64,000 bases of DNA, taken from NCBI RefSeq assembly GCF_030413615.1, contig NZ_CP129236.1:101001-165000 (forward strand), in the 5' to 3' direction. Made by a program: the position numbers and the translations under genes. This document shows positions 43,391 through 56,999 of the stretch, in pieces. The notes under the pieces were generated by a model. The model was given only the letters and a program-made list of their open reading frames with translations. It did not search any database and was not told the DNA's origin. Within the stretch, counting starts at the first letter, position 1, and each line of letters opens with the position of its first letter. The stretch comes from Planococcus shixiaomingii (GTDB lineage Bacteria > Bacillota > Bacilli > Bacillales_A > Planococcaceae).

Positions 43391-44014
43391 ATGCCTAAAG
43401 TAGCTTTATTAAATCAAACAGGTTCACAAGTGGGCGACATCGAATTGAACGACTATGTATTCGGTATCGAACCAAATGAATCAGTGTTATTTGACGCAGT
43501 TGTGATGCAACGCGCTTCACTTCGTCAAGGTAACCATAAAGTAAAAAATCGTTCTGAAGTAGCTGGTGGTGGTAAAAAGCCATGGAAGCAAAAAGGAACT
43601 GGACGCGCTCGTCAAGGTTCGATCCGTTCACCACAATGGCGCGGAGGCGGTATCGTATTCGGTCCAACGCCACGCAGCTATAGCTATAAACTTCCTAAGA
43701 AAGTACGTCGTTTAGCTCTACGCTCTGCACTTTCATCTGCAGTAGTTGGAGACAACTTGATGGTACTTGAAGGATTGACTTTCGATGCACCGAAAACAAA
43801 AGCTTTCACTAAATTAGTGCAAGACCTTTCAATCGGCAAAAAAGCTTTGTTCGTAACTGCTGACCTAGACGAAAACGTAGCATTGTCTGCTCGTAACCTT
43901 CAAGGTATGACAGTAGTAACAGCAAACGGCATCAACGTTTTAGACTTGCTTGGACATGACAAAATTGTTATGACTAAAGCAGCTATCGAAAAAATTGAGG
44001 AGGTGCTTAGTTAA
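43391..44014 (+). CDS. rplD: 50S ribosomal protein L4
   Basis: L4 lines the exit tunnel. It is 207 residues long with the tunnel loop [20 protein letters not shown]. In E. coli L4 represses the S10 operon; the mechanism differs in Bacillus. Its TAA stop overlaps the rplW ATG (TAATG), so the two are coupled. Confidence 0.97.
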   Translation: MPKVALLNQTGSQVGDIELNDYVFGIEPNESVLFDAVVMQRASLRQGNHKVKNRSEVAGGGKKPWKQKGTGRARQGSIRSPQWRGGGIVFGPTPRSYSYKLPKKVRRLALRSALSSAVVGDNLMVLEGLTFDAPKTKAFTKLVQDLSIGKKALFVTADLDENVALSARNLQGMTVVTANGINVLDLLGHDKIVMTKAAIEKIEEVLS

Positions 44015-44298
44015 TGGAAGCACGTGATGTATTAAAGCGTCCAGTCATTACTGAGCAGTCTTCTGAAGTAATGGCAGAGAAAAAGTACACTTTTGAAGTG
44101 GACACTCGCGCAAACAAAACACAAGTAAAACAAGCCGTACAAGAAATCTTTGGCGTGAAGGTTGAGAAAGTCAACATCATGAACTACAAAGGCAAATTCA
44201 AACGTATGGGCAAACACGCAGGTTACACTAACAAACGCCGCAAAGCGATCGTTAAGTTGACTGCTGACTCTAAAGACATCGAATTGTTCGAAATTTAA
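44014..44298 (+). CDS. rplW: 50S ribosomal protein L23
   Basis: L23 sits at the tunnel exit and docks trigger factor and SRP. The 94 residues begin [20 protein letters not shown] and include [18 protein letters not shown]. An internal SD GAGGAGG lies within the rplD end. Confidence 0.96.
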   Translation: MEARDVLKRPVITEQSSEVMAEKKYTFEVDTRANKTQVKQAVQEIFGVKVEKVNIMNYKGKFKRMGKHAGYTNKRRKAIVKLTADSKDIELFEI

Positions 44299-44346
44299 TT
44301 TTCTAAAGTTCTTTTAGGAACCAATTAAAGAAGGAGGGGACACAAC

Positions 44347-45177
44347 GTGGGGATTAGAAAATATAAACCTACCACTAACGGTCGTCGTAACATGACGAGT
44401 TCGGATTTCGCTGAAATCACTACGAACAAGCCAGAAAAATCGCTTTTACAACCAACGAAGCGTAAAGGCGGCCGTAATAACCAAGGTAAAATAACTGTAC
44501 GCCATCACGGTGGTGGACATAAACGTCAATACCGTGTCATCGATTTCAAGCGTAACAAAGATGGCATTCCAGGACGCGTTGCTACAATCGAGTACGATCC
44601 AAACCGCTCTGCAAACATTGCATTGATTCATTATGCTGATGGAGAAAAACGTTACATTTTGGCCCCTAAAGGCGTCGAAGTTGGAACGCAAATCATGTCA
44701 GGTATTGAAGCTGATATCAAACCAGGTAACGCACTTCCGTTATCAAACATCCCTATGGGTTCAACAATCCATAACATTGAATTGAAGCCAGGCGGCGGCG
44801 GACAATTAGTACGCTCTGCAGGAACTTCAGCTCAGGTGCTTGGTAAAGAAGGTAAATACGTAACTGTACGTTTGCAATCAGGCGAAGTTCGCATGATTTT
44901 GGCTACTTGCCGTGCAACTATCGGTGCTGTAGGGAACGAACAACACGAATTGATCAACATTGGTAAAGCAGGACGTAACCGCTGGAAGGGCAATCGCCCA
45001 ACAGTCCGCGGATCTGTAATGAACCCTAACGATCACCCACACGGTGGTGGTGAAGGACGTTCGCCAATCGGACGTAAATCACCAATGTCTCCATGGGGCA
45101 AACCAACTCTTGGATACAAAACACGTAAGAAAAACAACAAGTCAGATAAATTTATCGTTCGTCGTCGTAAAAAATAA
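44347..45177 (+). CDS. rplB: 50S ribosomal protein L2
   Basis: L2 is required for subunit joining and peptidyl transfer. It is 276 residues long. The GTG start at 44347 follows AAGGAGGGG. The conserved [20 protein letters not shown] segment holds the histidine near the catalytic centre. Confidence 0.97.
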   Translation: MGIRKYKPTTNGRRNMTSSDFAEITTNKPEKSLLQPTKRKGGRNNQGKITVRHHGGGHKRQYRVIDFKRNKDGIPGRVATIEYDPNRSANIALIHYADGEKRYILAPKGVEVGTQIMSGIEADIKPGNALPLSNIPMGSTIHNIELKPGGGGQLVRSAGTSAQVLGKEGKYVTVRLQSGEVRMILATCRATIGAVGNEQHELINIGKAGRNRWKGNRPTVRGSVMNPNDHPHGGGEGRSPIGRKSPMSPWGKPTLGYKTRKKNNKSDKFIVRRRKK

Positions 45178-45237
45178 TTTGATTTCGCTACGGTTCGCCA
45201 ATAGAGCCGTGGTGCAATCACGAAGGGAGGATCCCAA

Positions 45238-45516
45238 ATGGGTCGCAGCTTGAAAAAAGGACCTTTTGCTGATGATCATCTTTTGAAAAAAGTTGACGCA
45301 CAAAAGGACTCTGAGAAAAAACAAGTGATCAAAACTTGGTCTCGCCGTTCTACAATTTTCCCGACATTCATCGGACAAACAATCGCTGTATATGATGGAC
45401 GTAAACACATTCCTGTATACGTAACTGAAGATATGGTAGGCCATAAGCTTGGTGAATTTGCTCCAACACGCAAATACGCAAGCCATGGTGCAGACGATAA
45501 GAAAACAAGACGTTAA
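45238..45516 (+). CDS. rpsS: 30S ribosomal protein S19
   Basis: S19 is a 30S head protein contacting the A-site tRNA and bridge B1a. The 92 residues begin [19 protein letters not shown] and include [20 protein letters not shown] and [18 protein letters not shown] precedes it. Confidence 0.97.
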   Translation: MGRSLKKGPFADDHLLKKVDAQKDSEKKQVIKTWSRRSTIFPTFIGQTIAVYDGRKHIPVYVTEDMVGHKLGEFAPTRKYASHGADDKKTRR

Positions 45517-45535
45517 TTGAGAGGAGGATTTCCCC

Positions 45536-45877
45536 ATGCAAGCAAAAGCTGTCGCTAGAACAGTACGTATTGCTCCTCGTAAAGTCCGTTTAGTAGTAGA
45601 TTTAATCCGAGGCAAGCAAATTGGCGAAGCCGTTGCGATTTTGAACCACACTCCTAAAGCAGCATCGATTGTTGTTGAGAAGTTGTTGAAATCTGCAGCT
45701 GCTAACGCTGAACATAACTACGAAATGAACCTGGATAACTTGATCGTCAGCGAAGTATTCGTTGATGAAGGTCCAACACTTAAACGTTTCCGTCCACGTG
45801 CAATGGGACGCGCAAGCGCAATCAACAAACGCACAAGCCACATCACACTAGTGGTATCTGAGAAGAAGGAGGGATAA
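45536..45877 (+). CDS. rplV: 50S ribosomal protein L22
   Basis: L22 forms part of the exit-tunnel constriction. The 113 residues include [15 protein letters not shown] and the tunnel hairpin region [20 protein letters not shown], with no change visible in the macrolide-relevant loop. GAGGAGG is the SD. Confidence 0.96.
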   Translation: MQAKAVARTVRIAPRKVRLVVDLIRGKQIGEAVAILNHTPKAASIVVEKLLKSAAANAEHNYEMNLDNLIVSEVFVDEGPTLKRFRPRAMGRASAINKRTSHITLVVSEKKEG

Positions 45878-45880
45878 TTC

Positions 45881-46537
45881 GTGGGACAAAAAATACATCC
45901 AATCGGGATGCGTATCGGCATCATTCGTGACTGGGAGTCAAAATGGTACGCTGAAAAAGACTATGCGACACTTCTTCACGAAGATATCAAAATCCGTGAG
46001 TACGTTGAAGCTCGTTTGAAAGAAGCTTCAGTTTCGAAAATTGAAATTGAGCGCGCTGCAAACCGCGTAAACGTTACAATTCACACTGCTAAACCAGGTA
46101 TGGTAATCGGTAAAGGTGGTTCTGAAGTAGAAGTACTTCGCAAACAGCTTACTGCTATGACTAGCAAACGTGTACACATCAACATCATTGAAATCAAAAG
46201 AGCTGACCTTGATGCAAGATTGGTTGCTGAAAGTGTAGCGCGTCAATTGGAAAACCGAGTGTCTTTCCGTCGTGCACAAAAACAAGCAATCCAACGTACA
46301 ATGCGTTCTGGCGCTAAAGGAATCAAAACTCAAGTATCTGGACGTCTAGGCGGCGCTGATATTGCGCGTGCTGAACACTACAGTGAAGGTACTGTTCCGC
46401 TCCATACGCTTCGCGCTGATATCGATTATGCGCACGCTGAAGCAGACACAACTTACGGCAAACTAGGCGTAAAAGTATGGATCTACCGCGGTGAAGTCCT
46501 TCCAACTAAGAAGAAATCTGAGGAAGGAGGCAAATAA
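45881..46537 (+). CDS. rpsC: 30S ribosomal protein S3
   Basis: S3 lines the mRNA entry channel. The 218 residues have the KH domain signature [18 protein letters not shown] and the C-terminal [16 protein letters not shown]. Start is GTG 45881, three bases after the rplV stop; AAGGAGGG overlaps the rplV end. Confidence 0.97.
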   Translation: MGQKIHPIGMRIGIIRDWESKWYAEKDYATLLHEDIKIREYVEARLKEASVSKIEIERAANRVNVTIHTAKPGMVIGKGGSEVEVLRKQLTAMTSKRVHINIIEIKRADLDARLVAESVARQLENRVSFRRAQKQAIQRTMRSGAKGIKTQVSGRLGGADIARAEHYSEGTVPLHTLRADIDYAHAEADTTYGKLGVKVWIYRGEVLPTKKKSEEGGK

Positions 46538-46538
46538 T

Positions 46539-47163
<625 letters not shown>

Positions 47164-47186
47164 AAATCGAGAGGAGGTTTGCAAGT

Positions 47187-47450
47187 ATGACTGAGCGTAA
47201 TCAACGCAAAGTATACACAGGCCGTGTTGTGTCTGACAAAATGGACAAAACCGTTACAGTAATGGTTGAAACTCAAAAGAAGCACGCATTTTATGGCAAA
47301 CGTGTAAAATACTCTAAGAAATATAAAGCTCATGATGAGCTAAACGAAGCGAAAATGGGCGACATCGTTCGCATCATGGAAACTCGTCCGTTATCAGCTA
47401 CAAAACGCTTCCGCGTATTGGAAGTTGTAGAAAAAGCGGTTATCATCTAA
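47187..47450 (+). CDS. rpsQ: 30S ribosomal protein S17
   Basis: S17 is a primary 16S rRNA binder with an OB fold. The 87 residues include [20 protein letters not shown] and [28 protein letters not shown] precedes the ATG. Confidence 0.96.
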   Translation: MTERNQRKVYTGRVVSDKMDKTVTVMVETQKKHAFYGKRVKYSKKYKAHDELNEAKMGDIVRIMETRPLSATKRFRVLEVVEKAVII

Positions 47451-47460
47451 TTTAAATAAT

Positions 47461-47483
47461 TTCGGAACTTAAGAAATTCCGAA
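47461..47483 (+). promoter_or_regulatory. Hairpin in the rpsQ-rplN spacer
   Basis: TTCGGAA (47461-47467) and TTCCGAA (47477-47483) form a 7-bp stem directly before the SD GAAGGGAGGT. No T-run follows. Confidence 0.5.
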
Positions 47484-47497
47484 GGGAGGTTACCTAA

Positions 47498-47866
<369 letters not shown>

Positions 47867-47901
47867 TATATCAATGTGTAATATCAAGGAGGTGCGACAG
47901 A

Positions 47902-48213
47902 ATGCATGTTAAAAAAGGCGATACAGTTAAGGTAATCTCAGGCAAAGACAAAGGCAAAACAGGCGTTGTTTTGACTGCTTTACCTAAGAAAGAACGTGTG
48001 CTTGTTGAAGGTGTCAACATCGTTAAGAAGCATACAAAACCGAACCAGGCAAATCCGCAAGGCGGAATTGTCAGCCAAGAAGCAGCAATTCACGTTTCTA
48101 ACGTAATGTTACTTGACCCTAAATCCGGCGAGCCGACTCGTGTAGGATATAAGGTTGAAGATGGTAAAAAAGTTCGTGTTGCAAAAAAATCCGGCGAAAA
48201 ATTAGATAAATAA
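47902..48213 (+). CDS. rplX: 50S ribosomal protein L24
   Basis: L24 initiates 50S assembly. The 103 residues have the KOW motif [18 protein letters not shown] and [29 protein letters not shown] precedes the ATG. Confidence 0.96.
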   Translation: MHVKKGDTVKVISGKDKGKTGVVLTALPKKERVLVEGVNIVKKHTKPNQANPQGGIVSQEAAIHVSNVMLLDPKSGEPTRVGYKVEDGKKVRVAKKSGEKLDK

Positions 48214-48241
48214 AAATTCCTGAATGAAGGGAGGTACACAC

Positions 48242-48986
<745 letters not shown>

Positions 48987-49015
48987 TCCCCTAATTTGGG
49001 AAGGAGGTAAAAGTA

Positions 49016-49414
49016 ATGACAATGACAGATCCGATTGCAGATATGCTGACACGCATTCGTAATGCGAACATGGTTCGTCACGAGAAATTAGAGCTTCCAG
49101 CTTCTAACGTGAAAAAAGACATCGCTGAAATTCTTAAGCGTGAAGGTTTCGTTCGTGACGTGGAGTATGTTGAAGATGACAAACAAGGTATGATCCGCAT
49201 TTTCTTAAAATACGGAGCTAACAACGAACGCGTTATCACTGGCTTGAAACGTATTTCAAAACCAGGACTACGTGTTTACGCTAAAACAAATGAGGTGCCT
49301 CGTGTATTGAACGGTCTAGGAATCGCTCTAGTATCGACATCACAAGGTCTAGTTACAGATAAAGAAGCCCGCGCGAAACAAATCGGCGGAGAAATCATAG
49401 CATACGTTTGGTAA
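49016..49414 (+). CDS. rpsH: 30S ribosomal protein S8
   Basis: S8 binds 16S rRNA helix 21 and represses the spc operon in E. coli. The 132 residues begin [20 protein letters not shown] and end with [19 protein letters not shown] and [16 protein letters not shown] is the SD. Confidence 0.97.
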   Translation: MTMTDPIADMLTRIRNANMVRHEKLELPASNVKKDIAEILKREGFVRDVEYVEDDKQGMIRIFLKYGANNERVITGLKRISKPGLRVYAKTNEVPRVLNGLGIALVSTSQGLVTDKEARAKQIGGEIIAYVW

Positions 49415-49444
49415 TAAACAACAAACGAATGGAGGTGCAACAGA

Positions 49445-49984
49445 ATGTCACGAGTAGGTAAAAAACCAATCGAGGTACCAGCTGGGGTGACTATTACTGT
49501 AGGCGAAAACAACGTCGTTACAGTAAAAGGCCCTAAAGGCGAACTATCTCGCACATTTAACAAAGATATCGCGATCTCTCAAGAAGAGAACGTTTTAACT
49601 GCGACACGCCCTTCTGACTCTAAAGAACACCGCACAATCCACGGTACAACCCGTGCTTTGCTTGCGAACATGATCACTGGAGTTTCAACTGGGTTCGAGC
49701 GTACACTTGAATTAGTCGGTGTAGGTTACCGTGCGCAATTGCAAGGAACTAAATTGGTTCTTAACGTTGGATACTCTCACCCGGTTGAATTCACACCGGA
49801 AGATGGTCTTACAGTTGAAGTGCCAGCTAACACAAAAGTTATCATCAAAGGCATCGATAAAGAACGCGTTGGAGCTCTTGCTTCTAACATCCGTCAAGTG
49901 CGTCCGCCAGAGCCATATAAAGGCAAAGGGATTCGTTATGAAGGAGAAGCAGTTCGCCGCAAAGAAGGTAAAACAGGTAAATAA
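49445..49984 (+). CDS. rplF: 50S ribosomal protein L6
   Basis: L6 lies near the factor-binding site. The 179-residue protein is built of two similar domains and begins [35 protein letters not shown] near the C-terminus is the family signature. The SD GGAGGTG is well placed. Confidence 0.97.
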   Translation: MSRVGKKPIEVPAGVTITVGENNVVTVKGPKGELSRTFNKDIAISQEENVLTATRPSDSKEHRTIHGTTRALLANMITGVSTGFERTLELVGVGYRAQLQGTKLVLNVGYSHPVEFTPEDGLTVEVPANTKVIIKGIDKERVGALASNIRQVRPPEPYKGKGIRYEGEAVRRKEGKTGK

Positions 49985-50017
49985 TGCTGCTTAGGCAGGC
50001 TGAAAGGAGTGACCTCA

Positions 50018-50377
50018 GTGATTACGAAACTCGATAAAAACGCATCTCGTAAAAAACGTCATGCACGCGTACGTTCTAAAATTACGGGTTCAGCACTACG
50101 CCCACGTTTAAACGTATTCCGTTCAAACAAATACATTTACGCTCAATTGATCGACGATACTAACGGTGTAACACTTGTTAGCGCATCATCAATGGAAAAA
50201 GATTTCGAAGGTTCAACTGGAAATCTTGAAGCTGCAGCTAAAATCGGCGAAACTATCGCGAAACGTGCTGTAGAACAAGGATTGACATCGATTGTTTTTG
50301 ACCGCGGTGGTTATTTATATCACGGACGTGTTAAAGCTTTAGCAGAAGCAGCACGTGAAAATGGTTTAGAATTTTAA
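50018..50377 (+). CDS. rplR: 50S ribosomal protein L18
   Basis: L18 mediates 5S rRNA attachment. Start is GTG 50018 ([20 protein letters not shown], 119 residues). A GTG at 50009 is part of the SD AAAGGAGTG and is rejected. [20 protein letters not shown] is diagnostic. Confidence 0.95.
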   Translation: MITKLDKNASRKKRHARVRSKITGSALRPRLNVFRSNKYIYAQLIDDTNGVTLVSASSMEKDFEGSTGNLEAAAKIGETIAKRAVEQGLTSIVFDRGGYLYHGRVKALAEAARENGLEF

Positions 50378-50397
50378 AAGAAGGAGGGACACATTAC

Positions 50398-50898
50398 ATG
50401 CGTCGTATTGATCCAAACAAACTTGAACTTGAAGAACGCGTAGTTACGATTAACCGCGTAGCGAAAGTTGTAAAAGGTGGACGTCGTTTCCGTTTCTCCG
50501 CATTAGTTGTAGTAGGAGACAAAAATGGTAATGTCGGCTTCGGTACTGGTAAAGCTCAGGAAGTTCCAGATGCTATCCGTAAAGGTATCGAAGATGCTAA
50601 GAAAAACCTTATTACAGTGCCAATGGTTAAAGGTACAACTCCACACCTAGTAATCGGCCGTTTTGGTGCAGGTCAAATCCTGATCAAACCTGCTTCACCA
50701 GGTACTGGGGTAATCGCTGGCGGACCTGTCCGTGCGGTACTTGAACTTGCTGGAGTGCAAGATATCCTATCTAAATCTTTAGGTTCAAACACACCAATCA
50801 ACATGGTACGTGCAACTATTGATGGTTTAACTCAACTGAAAAGTGCTGAAGAAGTTGCAAAACTTCGCGGTAAAACTACAGCAGAGCTATTAGGATAA
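50398..50898 (+). CDS. rpsE: 30S ribosomal protein S5
   Basis: S5 contributes to decoding accuracy and mRNA unwinding. The 166 residues include [20 protein letters not shown] and [27 protein letters not shown] is the SD. The spectinomycin loop looks wild type. Confidence 0.97.
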   Translation: MRRIDPNKLELEERVVTINRVAKVVKGGRRFRFSALVVVGDKNGNVGFGTGKAQEVPDAIRKGIEDAKKNLITVPMVKGTTPHLVIGRFGAGQILIKPASPGTGVIAGGPVRAVLELAGVQDILSKSLGSNTPINMVRATIDGLTQLKSAEEVAKLRGKTTAELLG

Positions 50899-50912
50899 GG
50901 AGGGAAAATTAC

Positions 50913-51095
50913 ATGGCTACTAAACTAGAAATTACCCTCACAAAAAGCGTGATTGGTTCAAAGCCGAATCAACGTAAAGTTGTTCAAGCTCTTGGCCTAC
51001 GCAAAATGCATCAAACTGTTGAGCAACAAGACAACGCAGCCGTTCGCGGAATGCTTGATAAAGTCGCTCACTTAGTAACTATCAAAGAAGTTTAA
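50913..51095 (+). CDS. rpmD: 50S ribosomal protein L30
   Basis: L30 is a small 50S protein, here 60 residues. It contains [20 protein letters not shown] and [23 protein letters not shown] precedes ATG 50913, 15 bp after rpsE. Confidence 0.96.
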   Translation: MATKLEITLTKSVIGSKPNQRKVVQALGLRKMHQTVEQQDNAAVRGMLDKVAHLVTIKEV

Positions 51096-51128
51096 TTACT
51101 GATTTCTATAGAAGGAGGTGCCAACCAT

Positions 51129-51569
51129 ATGAAACTTCATGAATTAAAACCAGCAGAAGGATCACGCAGCTCAAGAAAGCGGATCGGACGTGGTATCGGT
51201 TCAGGTACTGGTAAAACATCAGGTAAAGGTCATAAAGGTCAAAACGCACGTTCAGGCGGCGGAGTTCGTCCTGGATTTGAAGGTGGACAAAACCCGTTGT
51301 TCCGTCGTTTACCAAAACGCGGCTTTACGAACATTAACCGTAAAGACTATGCTATCGTGAACTTAGACGTATTAAACCGTTTCGACGAAGGCACAGAAAT
51401 CACGCCTGCATTGTTGATTGAGTCAGGTGTTGTGAGCAATGAACGTTCTGGAATTAAAATTCTTGGCAATGGTAGTTTAGAAAAGAAACTAACTGTCAAA
51501 GCTCACAAATTCTCTGGATCAGCTAAAGAAGCGATTGAAGCTGCCGGTGGACAAACCGAGGTGGTTTAA
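51129..51569 (+). CDS. rplO: 50S ribosomal protein L15
   Basis: L15 is a late-assembly 50S protein. The 146 residues start [20 protein letters not shown], with the glycine-rich extension [20 protein letters not shown]. The stop overlaps the secY ATG as TAATG. Confidence 0.96.
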   Translation: MKLHELKPAEGSRSSRKRIGRGIGSGTGKTSGKGHKGQNARSGGGVRPGFEGGQNPLFRRLPKRGFTNINRKDYAIVNLDVLNRFDEGTEITPALLIESGVVSNERSGIKILGNGSLEKKLTVKAHKFSGSAKEAIEAAGGQTEVV

Positions 51570-52867
51570 TGTTTCAGACAATCTCTAATTTTATGCGCGT
51601 GACTGATATTCGAAATAAAATTATCTTTACACTACTGATGCTCGTCATTTTCCGTATCGGGACTTTCATTCCGGTACCGAATGTTGATGCATCAGTATTG
51701 CAAGCTACTGATCAAATGGGTTTGATTGGATTCTTAAATACTTTCGGTGGAGGCGCCTTAGCTAACTTTTCGATTTTAGCGATGGGAATCATGCCATACA
51801 TTACAGCATCAATCATCGTGCAATTATTGCAGATGGATGTTGTACCGAAATTTGCAGAGTGGGCTAAACAAGGAGAAGTCGGAAGACGGAAACTTGCGCA
51901 ATTCACTCGCTACTTCACAATAATACTGGCGTTTATTCAGGCAATCGGTATGTCTTACGGGTTCAACCAAATGTATGGTGGAACATTAATCCTAAATGAC
52001 ACAATTTCAACGTATGTTGTTATTGCTATCGTATTAACTGGAGGAACAGCGTTCTTACTGTGGCTTGGTGAGCAGATTACGGCAAAAGGTGTGGGGAACG
52101 GTATTTCGATTATCATCTTCGCTGGGATTGTCGCTGCAATACCTGGTTCTATAAACCAACTTTATGCACAACAGATTGAAGGAGCTGGAGATCAGCTTCC
52201 AATTAACATCGCCATCTTGGCTTTGATAGCACTAGCAGTTGTTGCCATTACAGTTTTGGTTATTTACGTTCAGCAAGCGCTGCGTAAAATTCCGATTCAG
52301 TATGCAAAGCGTGTTGCTGGCCGTGGTCAAGCAACAGGTGGAGGACAACAAACGCATTTACCTTTGAAAGTAAACGCGGCCGGAGTTATCCCAGTAATTT
52401 TTGCAGTGGCGTTTATCATTACGCCACAAACCATCGCTTCTTTCTTTGGAGCTAACGCGTTTACGGATGCGGTCCAAAATACTTTTGATTACACTCGTCC
52501 TGTCGGCATGATTATCTATGTTGCCTTGATTGTGGCTTTCACGTATTTTTACGCATTCATTCAGGTTAATCCTGAAAACGTGTCGGATAACTTGAAAAAG
52601 CAAGGTGCATATATTCCGGGAATCCGTCCGGGTAAAAATACACAAGATTACTTAACAAGTGTGTTGTACCGTTTGACCATCGTAGGAGCTCTTTTCCTTT
52701 CACTAATTGCTGTTATGCCAATTTTCTTCATCAACCTTGCGGGCTTGCCCCAATCGGCTCAAATTGGCGGAACCAGCCTTCTGATTGTTGTGGGGGTTGC
52801 GCTTGAAACGATGAAACAACTGGAATCACAACTTGTGAAGCGCCATTATAAAGGCTTTATGAAATAA
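51569..52867 (+). CDS. secY: Preprotein translocase channel subunit SecY
   Basis: SecY forms the protein-conducting channel. The 432 residues have about ten membrane helices, the plug-region segment FGGGALANFSILAMGIMPYI and the C-terminal cytosolic loop near LVKRHYKGFMK. It is coupled to rplO. A hairpin, GGAACG/CGTTCC, follows at 52882-52899. Confidence 0.97.
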   Translation: MFQTISNFMRVTDIRNKIIFTLLMLVIFRIGTFIPVPNVDASVLQATDQMGLIGFLNTFGGGALANFSILAMGIMPYITASIIVQLLQMDVVPKFAEWAKQGEVGRRKLAQFTRYFTIILAFIQAIGMSYGFNQMYGGTLILNDTISTYVVIAIVLTGGTAFLLWLGEQITAKGVGNGISIIIFAGIVAAIPGSINQLYAQQIEGAGDQLPINIAILALIALAVVAITVLVIYVQQALRKIPIQYAKRVAGRGQATGGGQQTHLPLKVNAAGVIPVIFAVAFIITPQTIASFFGANAFTDAVQNTFDYTRPVGMIIYVALIVAFTYFYAFIQVNPENVSDNLKKQGAYIPGIRPGKNTQDYLTSVLYRLTIVGALFLSLIAVMPIFFINLAGLPQSAQIGGTSLLIVVGVALETMKQLESQLVKRHYKGFMK

Positions 52868-53581
<714 letters not shown>

Positions 53582-53589
53582 TACTCGGC

Positions 53590-53935
53590 GCCGGGCGCAG
53601 TTAGTTGCCTCCATGTGGCTTTAAGGGGCACAGGAGAAATGAATTCTCGAGAGCTGCAAAAGCATAAATGCCTGGTTATACGAAATTCAGTGTCGATTGT
53701 CTTAGGCCTTTAAGCCGTGCATTTCAGCACTGGACGGAGTATAATGGGTTTCGTGGAAGCATCTGTGTAACGGGTTTGGAACTCATCCAAGGCAGTCCGG
53801 GCGGCCGAGGATACATGAGGCAGACTGGCAACCGGATTACCCCCGACCTGCATTAGTAGGAAGCGGAACTCGGAAACTTGCCTTCACTGTCACTCATGCA
53901 ATCCTGGTGAATGAATGTAGCACTATTGTTCAATC
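53590..53935 (+). pseudogene. map: Degenerate map (methionine aminopeptidase) with internal deletion and frameshifts
   Basis: No intact gene exists between adk and infA, although map belongs there. One frame encodes YNGFRGSICV (53740-53769), a signature of type I methionine aminopeptidases, followed by LELIQGSPG (53776-53802), which corresponds to EELVHGIPG. Upstream, ELQKH (53651-53665) in another frame and MPG-Y-TK (53668 on) match the ELKKHI-PG-TTKELD region. Downstream, GYMRQTGN-RITPD (53809-53847) resembles the late ADNW-TPD region. In a third frame, VTHAILVNE (53889-53915) resembles the C-terminal EHTILVTE. About 140 central codons with the metal ligands are gone. The match relies on recalled Map sequences. 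Confidence 0.78.
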
Positions 53936-53992
53936 AGCAAATACTGTTTGAAGATGAGATCCTAATTTGTATACAGAAGGGAGACTGGGTCG

Positions 53993-54211
53993 ATGGCGAA
54001 AGACGATGTAATTGAAATCGAAGGAACAGTCATTGAGACTTTGCCTAACGCGATGTTTAAAGTAGAATTGGAAAATGGCCATACGATTCTTGCGCATGTT
54101 TCTGGCAAGATCCGCATGCACTTTATCCGCATTCTGCCAGGAGATAAAGTAACAGTGGAACTTTCTCCTTACGATTTAACTCGCGGTCGTATCACATACC
54201 GTTTTAAATAA
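53993..54211 (+). CDS. infA: Translation initiation factor IF-1
   Basis: IF-1 occupies the ribosomal A site during initiation. The 72-residue OB-fold protein begins [20 protein letters not shown] and contains [27 protein letters not shown] precedes the ATG. It resumes the operon after the map remnant. Confidence 0.97.
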   Translation: MAKDDVIEIEGTVIETLPNAMFKVELENGHTILAHVSGKIRMHFIRILPGDKVTVELSPYDLTRGRITYRFK

Positions 54212-54248
54212 TCTTTTGCACTCCGGACTACTAAGGAGGTTAGGTTAG

Positions 54249-54362
<114 letters not shown>

Positions 54363-54385
54363 AATGAGGGAGGTGCATGGCACAC

Positions 54386-54751
54386 ATGGCACGTATTGCT
54401 GGTGTTGACATTCCACGCGACAAACGCGTTGTTATTTCATTAACATATATTTTCGGTGTTGGTAAAACAACTGCTCAGAAAGTTCTTTCTGCAGCTGGCA
54501 TTTCTGAAGATACACGAGTTCGTGATCTTACAGAAGATGAGTTGAACAATATCCGTGAACAATTGGATCAATACAAAATTGAAGGTGACCTTCGCCGTGA
54601 AGTATCAATGAACATCAAGCGATTGATGGAAATTGCTAGCTTCCGAGGTATTCGTCACCGCCGTGGACTACCTGTACGCGGTCAAAATACGAAGAACAAT
54701 GCGCGTACGCGTAAAGGTCCTCGTAAAACTGTAGCGAACAAGAAAAAATAA
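54386..54751 (+). CDS. rpsM: 30S ribosomal protein S13
   Basis: S13 contacts the P-site tRNA and bridge B1. Two in-frame ATGs exist: 54377 is only 3 nt from the SD GGAGG, while 54386 is 12 nt away and gives the conserved [15 protein letters not shown] start and 121 residues, the family length. [20 protein letters not shown] is diagnostic. Confidence 0.94.
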   Translation: MARIAGVDIPRDKRVVISLTYIFGVGKTTAQKVLSAAGISEDTRVRDLTEDELNNIREQLDQYKIEGDLRREVSMNIKRLMEIASFRGIRHRRGLPVRGQNTKNNARTRKGPRKTVANKKK

Positions 54752-54758
54752 TCAGTAA

Positions 54759-55166
<408 letters not shown>

Positions 55167-55297
55167 TCGTTTATCTGAATCGGATTTTTGAACATCACGA
55201 CATACTGAATGTGTTCTAAACCGTAGCGAAAGTCTTAGACTCTCGAGTTCTTGATGAAACGAAAATAAACACCGACGTTTTGAAGGAGGGTAAATGA

Positions 55298-56242
55298 ATG
55301 CTCGAAATAGAAAAACCAAAGATTGAAACGATTGAGATCGATAGCAATTCCAAATATGGAAAATTTGTTATTGAACCTCTTGAGCGTGGATATGGAACCA
55401 CTTTAGGAAACTCCTTACGTCGAATCTTACTTTCATCTTTACCAGGCGCTGCAGTTACTTCAATTCAAATTGACGGTGTTTTGCACGAATTCTCTACAGT
55501 TGATGGTGTAGAAGAAGATGTGGCATCAATTATTTTGAACATTAAGAAGCTTGCGCTGAAAATTTACTCTGACGAAGAAAAAGTCATTGAAATTGATATT
55601 AAAGGTGATGGAACGGTTACGGCTGCAGATATCACTCACGATAGTGACGTGGAAATTCTGAATCCGGATCTTTATATTGCTACAATCGCAAAAAATGGCC
55701 ATCTCCGTATGCGTATGTATGCGAACCGAGGCCGTGGATATGCCCGTGCAGATCAGAACAAACGTGAAGATCTTCCAATTGGTGTTATTCCGATTGACTC
55801 TATTTATACTCCTGTTTCACGCGTTAATTTCCAGGTAGAAAACACTCGAGTGGGCCAGTTGGCGCATTTCGATAAACTTTCTCTTGATGTCTGGACAGAT
55901 GGCAGCATCGGTCCGAAAGAGGCAATTGCGCTTGGAGCAAGAATTTTTACCGAGCATTTAAATATCTTCGTGGGATTGACAGACGAGGCGCAAACGACTG
56001 AAATCATGGTTGAAAAAGAAGAAGACCAAAAAGAAAAAGTTCTAGAGATGACTATTGAAGAACTGGATCTTTCGGTACGTTCTTACAACTGCTTAAAACG
56101 TGCGGGTATCAACACGGTACACGAACTGGCTAGCAAGTCGGAAGACGACATGATGAAAGTCCGCAACCTTGGACGCAAATCACTTGAAGAAGTTAAAGTG
56201 AAGTTGGAAGATTTAGGACTAGGACTTCGTAAAGAAGACTGA
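55298..56242 (+). CDS. rpoA: RNA polymerase subunit alpha
   Basis: Alpha dimerizes to start RNA polymerase assembly and binds UP elements. The 314 residues comprise the N-terminal domain ([20 protein letters not shown]) and the C-terminal helix-hairpin domain ([34 protein letters not shown]). GAAGGAGGG precedes ATG 55298. Confidence 0.97.
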   Translation: MLEIEKPKIETIEIDSNSKYGKFVIEPLERGYGTTLGNSLRRILLSSLPGAAVTSIQIDGVLHEFSTVDGVEEDVASIILNIKKLALKIYSDEEKVIEIDIKGDGTVTAADITHDSDVEILNPDLYIATIAKNGHLRMRMYANRGRGYARADQNKREDLPIGVIPIDSIYTPVSRVNFQVENTRVGQLAHFDKLSLDVWTDGSIGPKEAIALGARIFTEHLNIFVGLTDEAQTTEIMVEKEEDQKEKVLEMTIEELDLSVRSYNCLKRAGINTVHELASKSEDDMMKVRNLGRKSLEEVKVKLEDLGLGLRKED

Positions 56243-56290
56243 TTGCCTTAAACTCTGATCCGAACTATTTACCAAAGGAGGGAAACTTCA

Positions 56291-56665
56291 ATGAGAAAGC
56301 TTCAACGTACAAGTTCTCAACGTAAAGCACTATTACGTGACCTTACAACAGACTTAATCGTACATGAGCGCATTCAAACGACTGAAGCTCGTGCGAAAGA
56401 AGTGCGTTCTACTGTAGAAAAAATGATTACTTTAGGCAAACGTGGAGATGTTCACGCTCGTCGTAAAGCTGCAGAATGGATGCGTCGTGAATTGGTTACA
56501 TCTACTGATGAGGAAGGTAACGAGTCAACGATCTTTGCTTTGCAAAAATTGTTTGATGATGTTGCACCACGTTATGCAGAACGCCAAGGCGGATACACTC
56601 GCATTATGAAAATGGGGCCTCGTCGCGGAGACGGCGCACCAATCGTAATTATCGAATTAGTTTAA
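56291..56665 (+). CDS. rplQ: 50S ribosomal protein L17
   Basis: L17 sits near the tunnel exit. The 124 residues begin [20 protein letters not shown] and end with [29 protein letters not shown] is the SD. It is the last gene of the alpha operon. Confidence 0.96.
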   Translation: MRKLQRTSSQRKALLRDLTTDLIVHERIQTTEARAKEVRSTVEKMITLGKRGDVHARRKAAEWMRRELVTSTDEEGNESTIFALQKLFDDVAPRYAERQGGYTRIMKMGPRRGDGAPIVIIELV

Positions 56666-56672
56666 TCAATTT

Positions 56673-56698
56673 GAAGAGGGTTCAGGCCCTCTTCTTTT
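56673..56698 (+). terminator. Terminator after rplQ
   Basis: GAAGAGGG (56673-56680) pairs with CCCTCTTC (56687-56694), loop TTCAGG, followed by TTTT. The T-run is short. Confidence 0.75.
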
Positions 56699-56743
56699 AG
56701 CATTATGATTTATACGACAATATGAAAAGCTGAGTGTTATGAT

Positions 56744-56870
56744 GAGCGAGCCGAAAGGCGGCGTCTTGTCTAGCTCTACGCACCTCATTCAACCCTGGCT
56801 TAAGCAACCGGGGAAGCCATAGAGACAGAAAAGCGCATTTCTCTGAATGAGGTGCGCGCTTTTTTTATTT
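56744..56870 (+). repeat. Structured three-helix element ending in a terminator, possibly a dispersed repeat
   Basis: A 12-bp stem GCACCTCATTCA (56780-56791)/TGAATGAGGTGC (56844-56855) encloses TGGCTT/AAGCCA (56796-56801/56814-56819) and AGAGA/TCTCT (56821-56825/56840-56844). CGCGC and TTTTTTT follow. Upstream lies a GCC-GAAA-GGC tetraloop hairpin (56750-56759) and the phrase CTTGTCTAGCTCTACGC. The phrase TGTCTAGCTC recalls a palindromic repeat scattered in Bacillaceae genomes (memory, unverified). It works at least as a second terminator. Confidence 0.6.
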
Positions 56871-56999
56871 GTACTGTTTTAAGCAAGTGAAAGAGGTCTG
56901 CACCTAAAAATTTCACAGATTGAGGTTTTGGTATATTTACAGATACATAGGATACAACGTAGAGTAGAGCATAGCAGGAGTTAGAGGAGGATAGCTGAG

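Noticed and set aside
45142..45651. 169-codon open frame on the minus strand
   Set aside because: It lies antisense to rplB/rpsS/rplV, has no SD and no recognisable protein, and is a codon-bias shadow.
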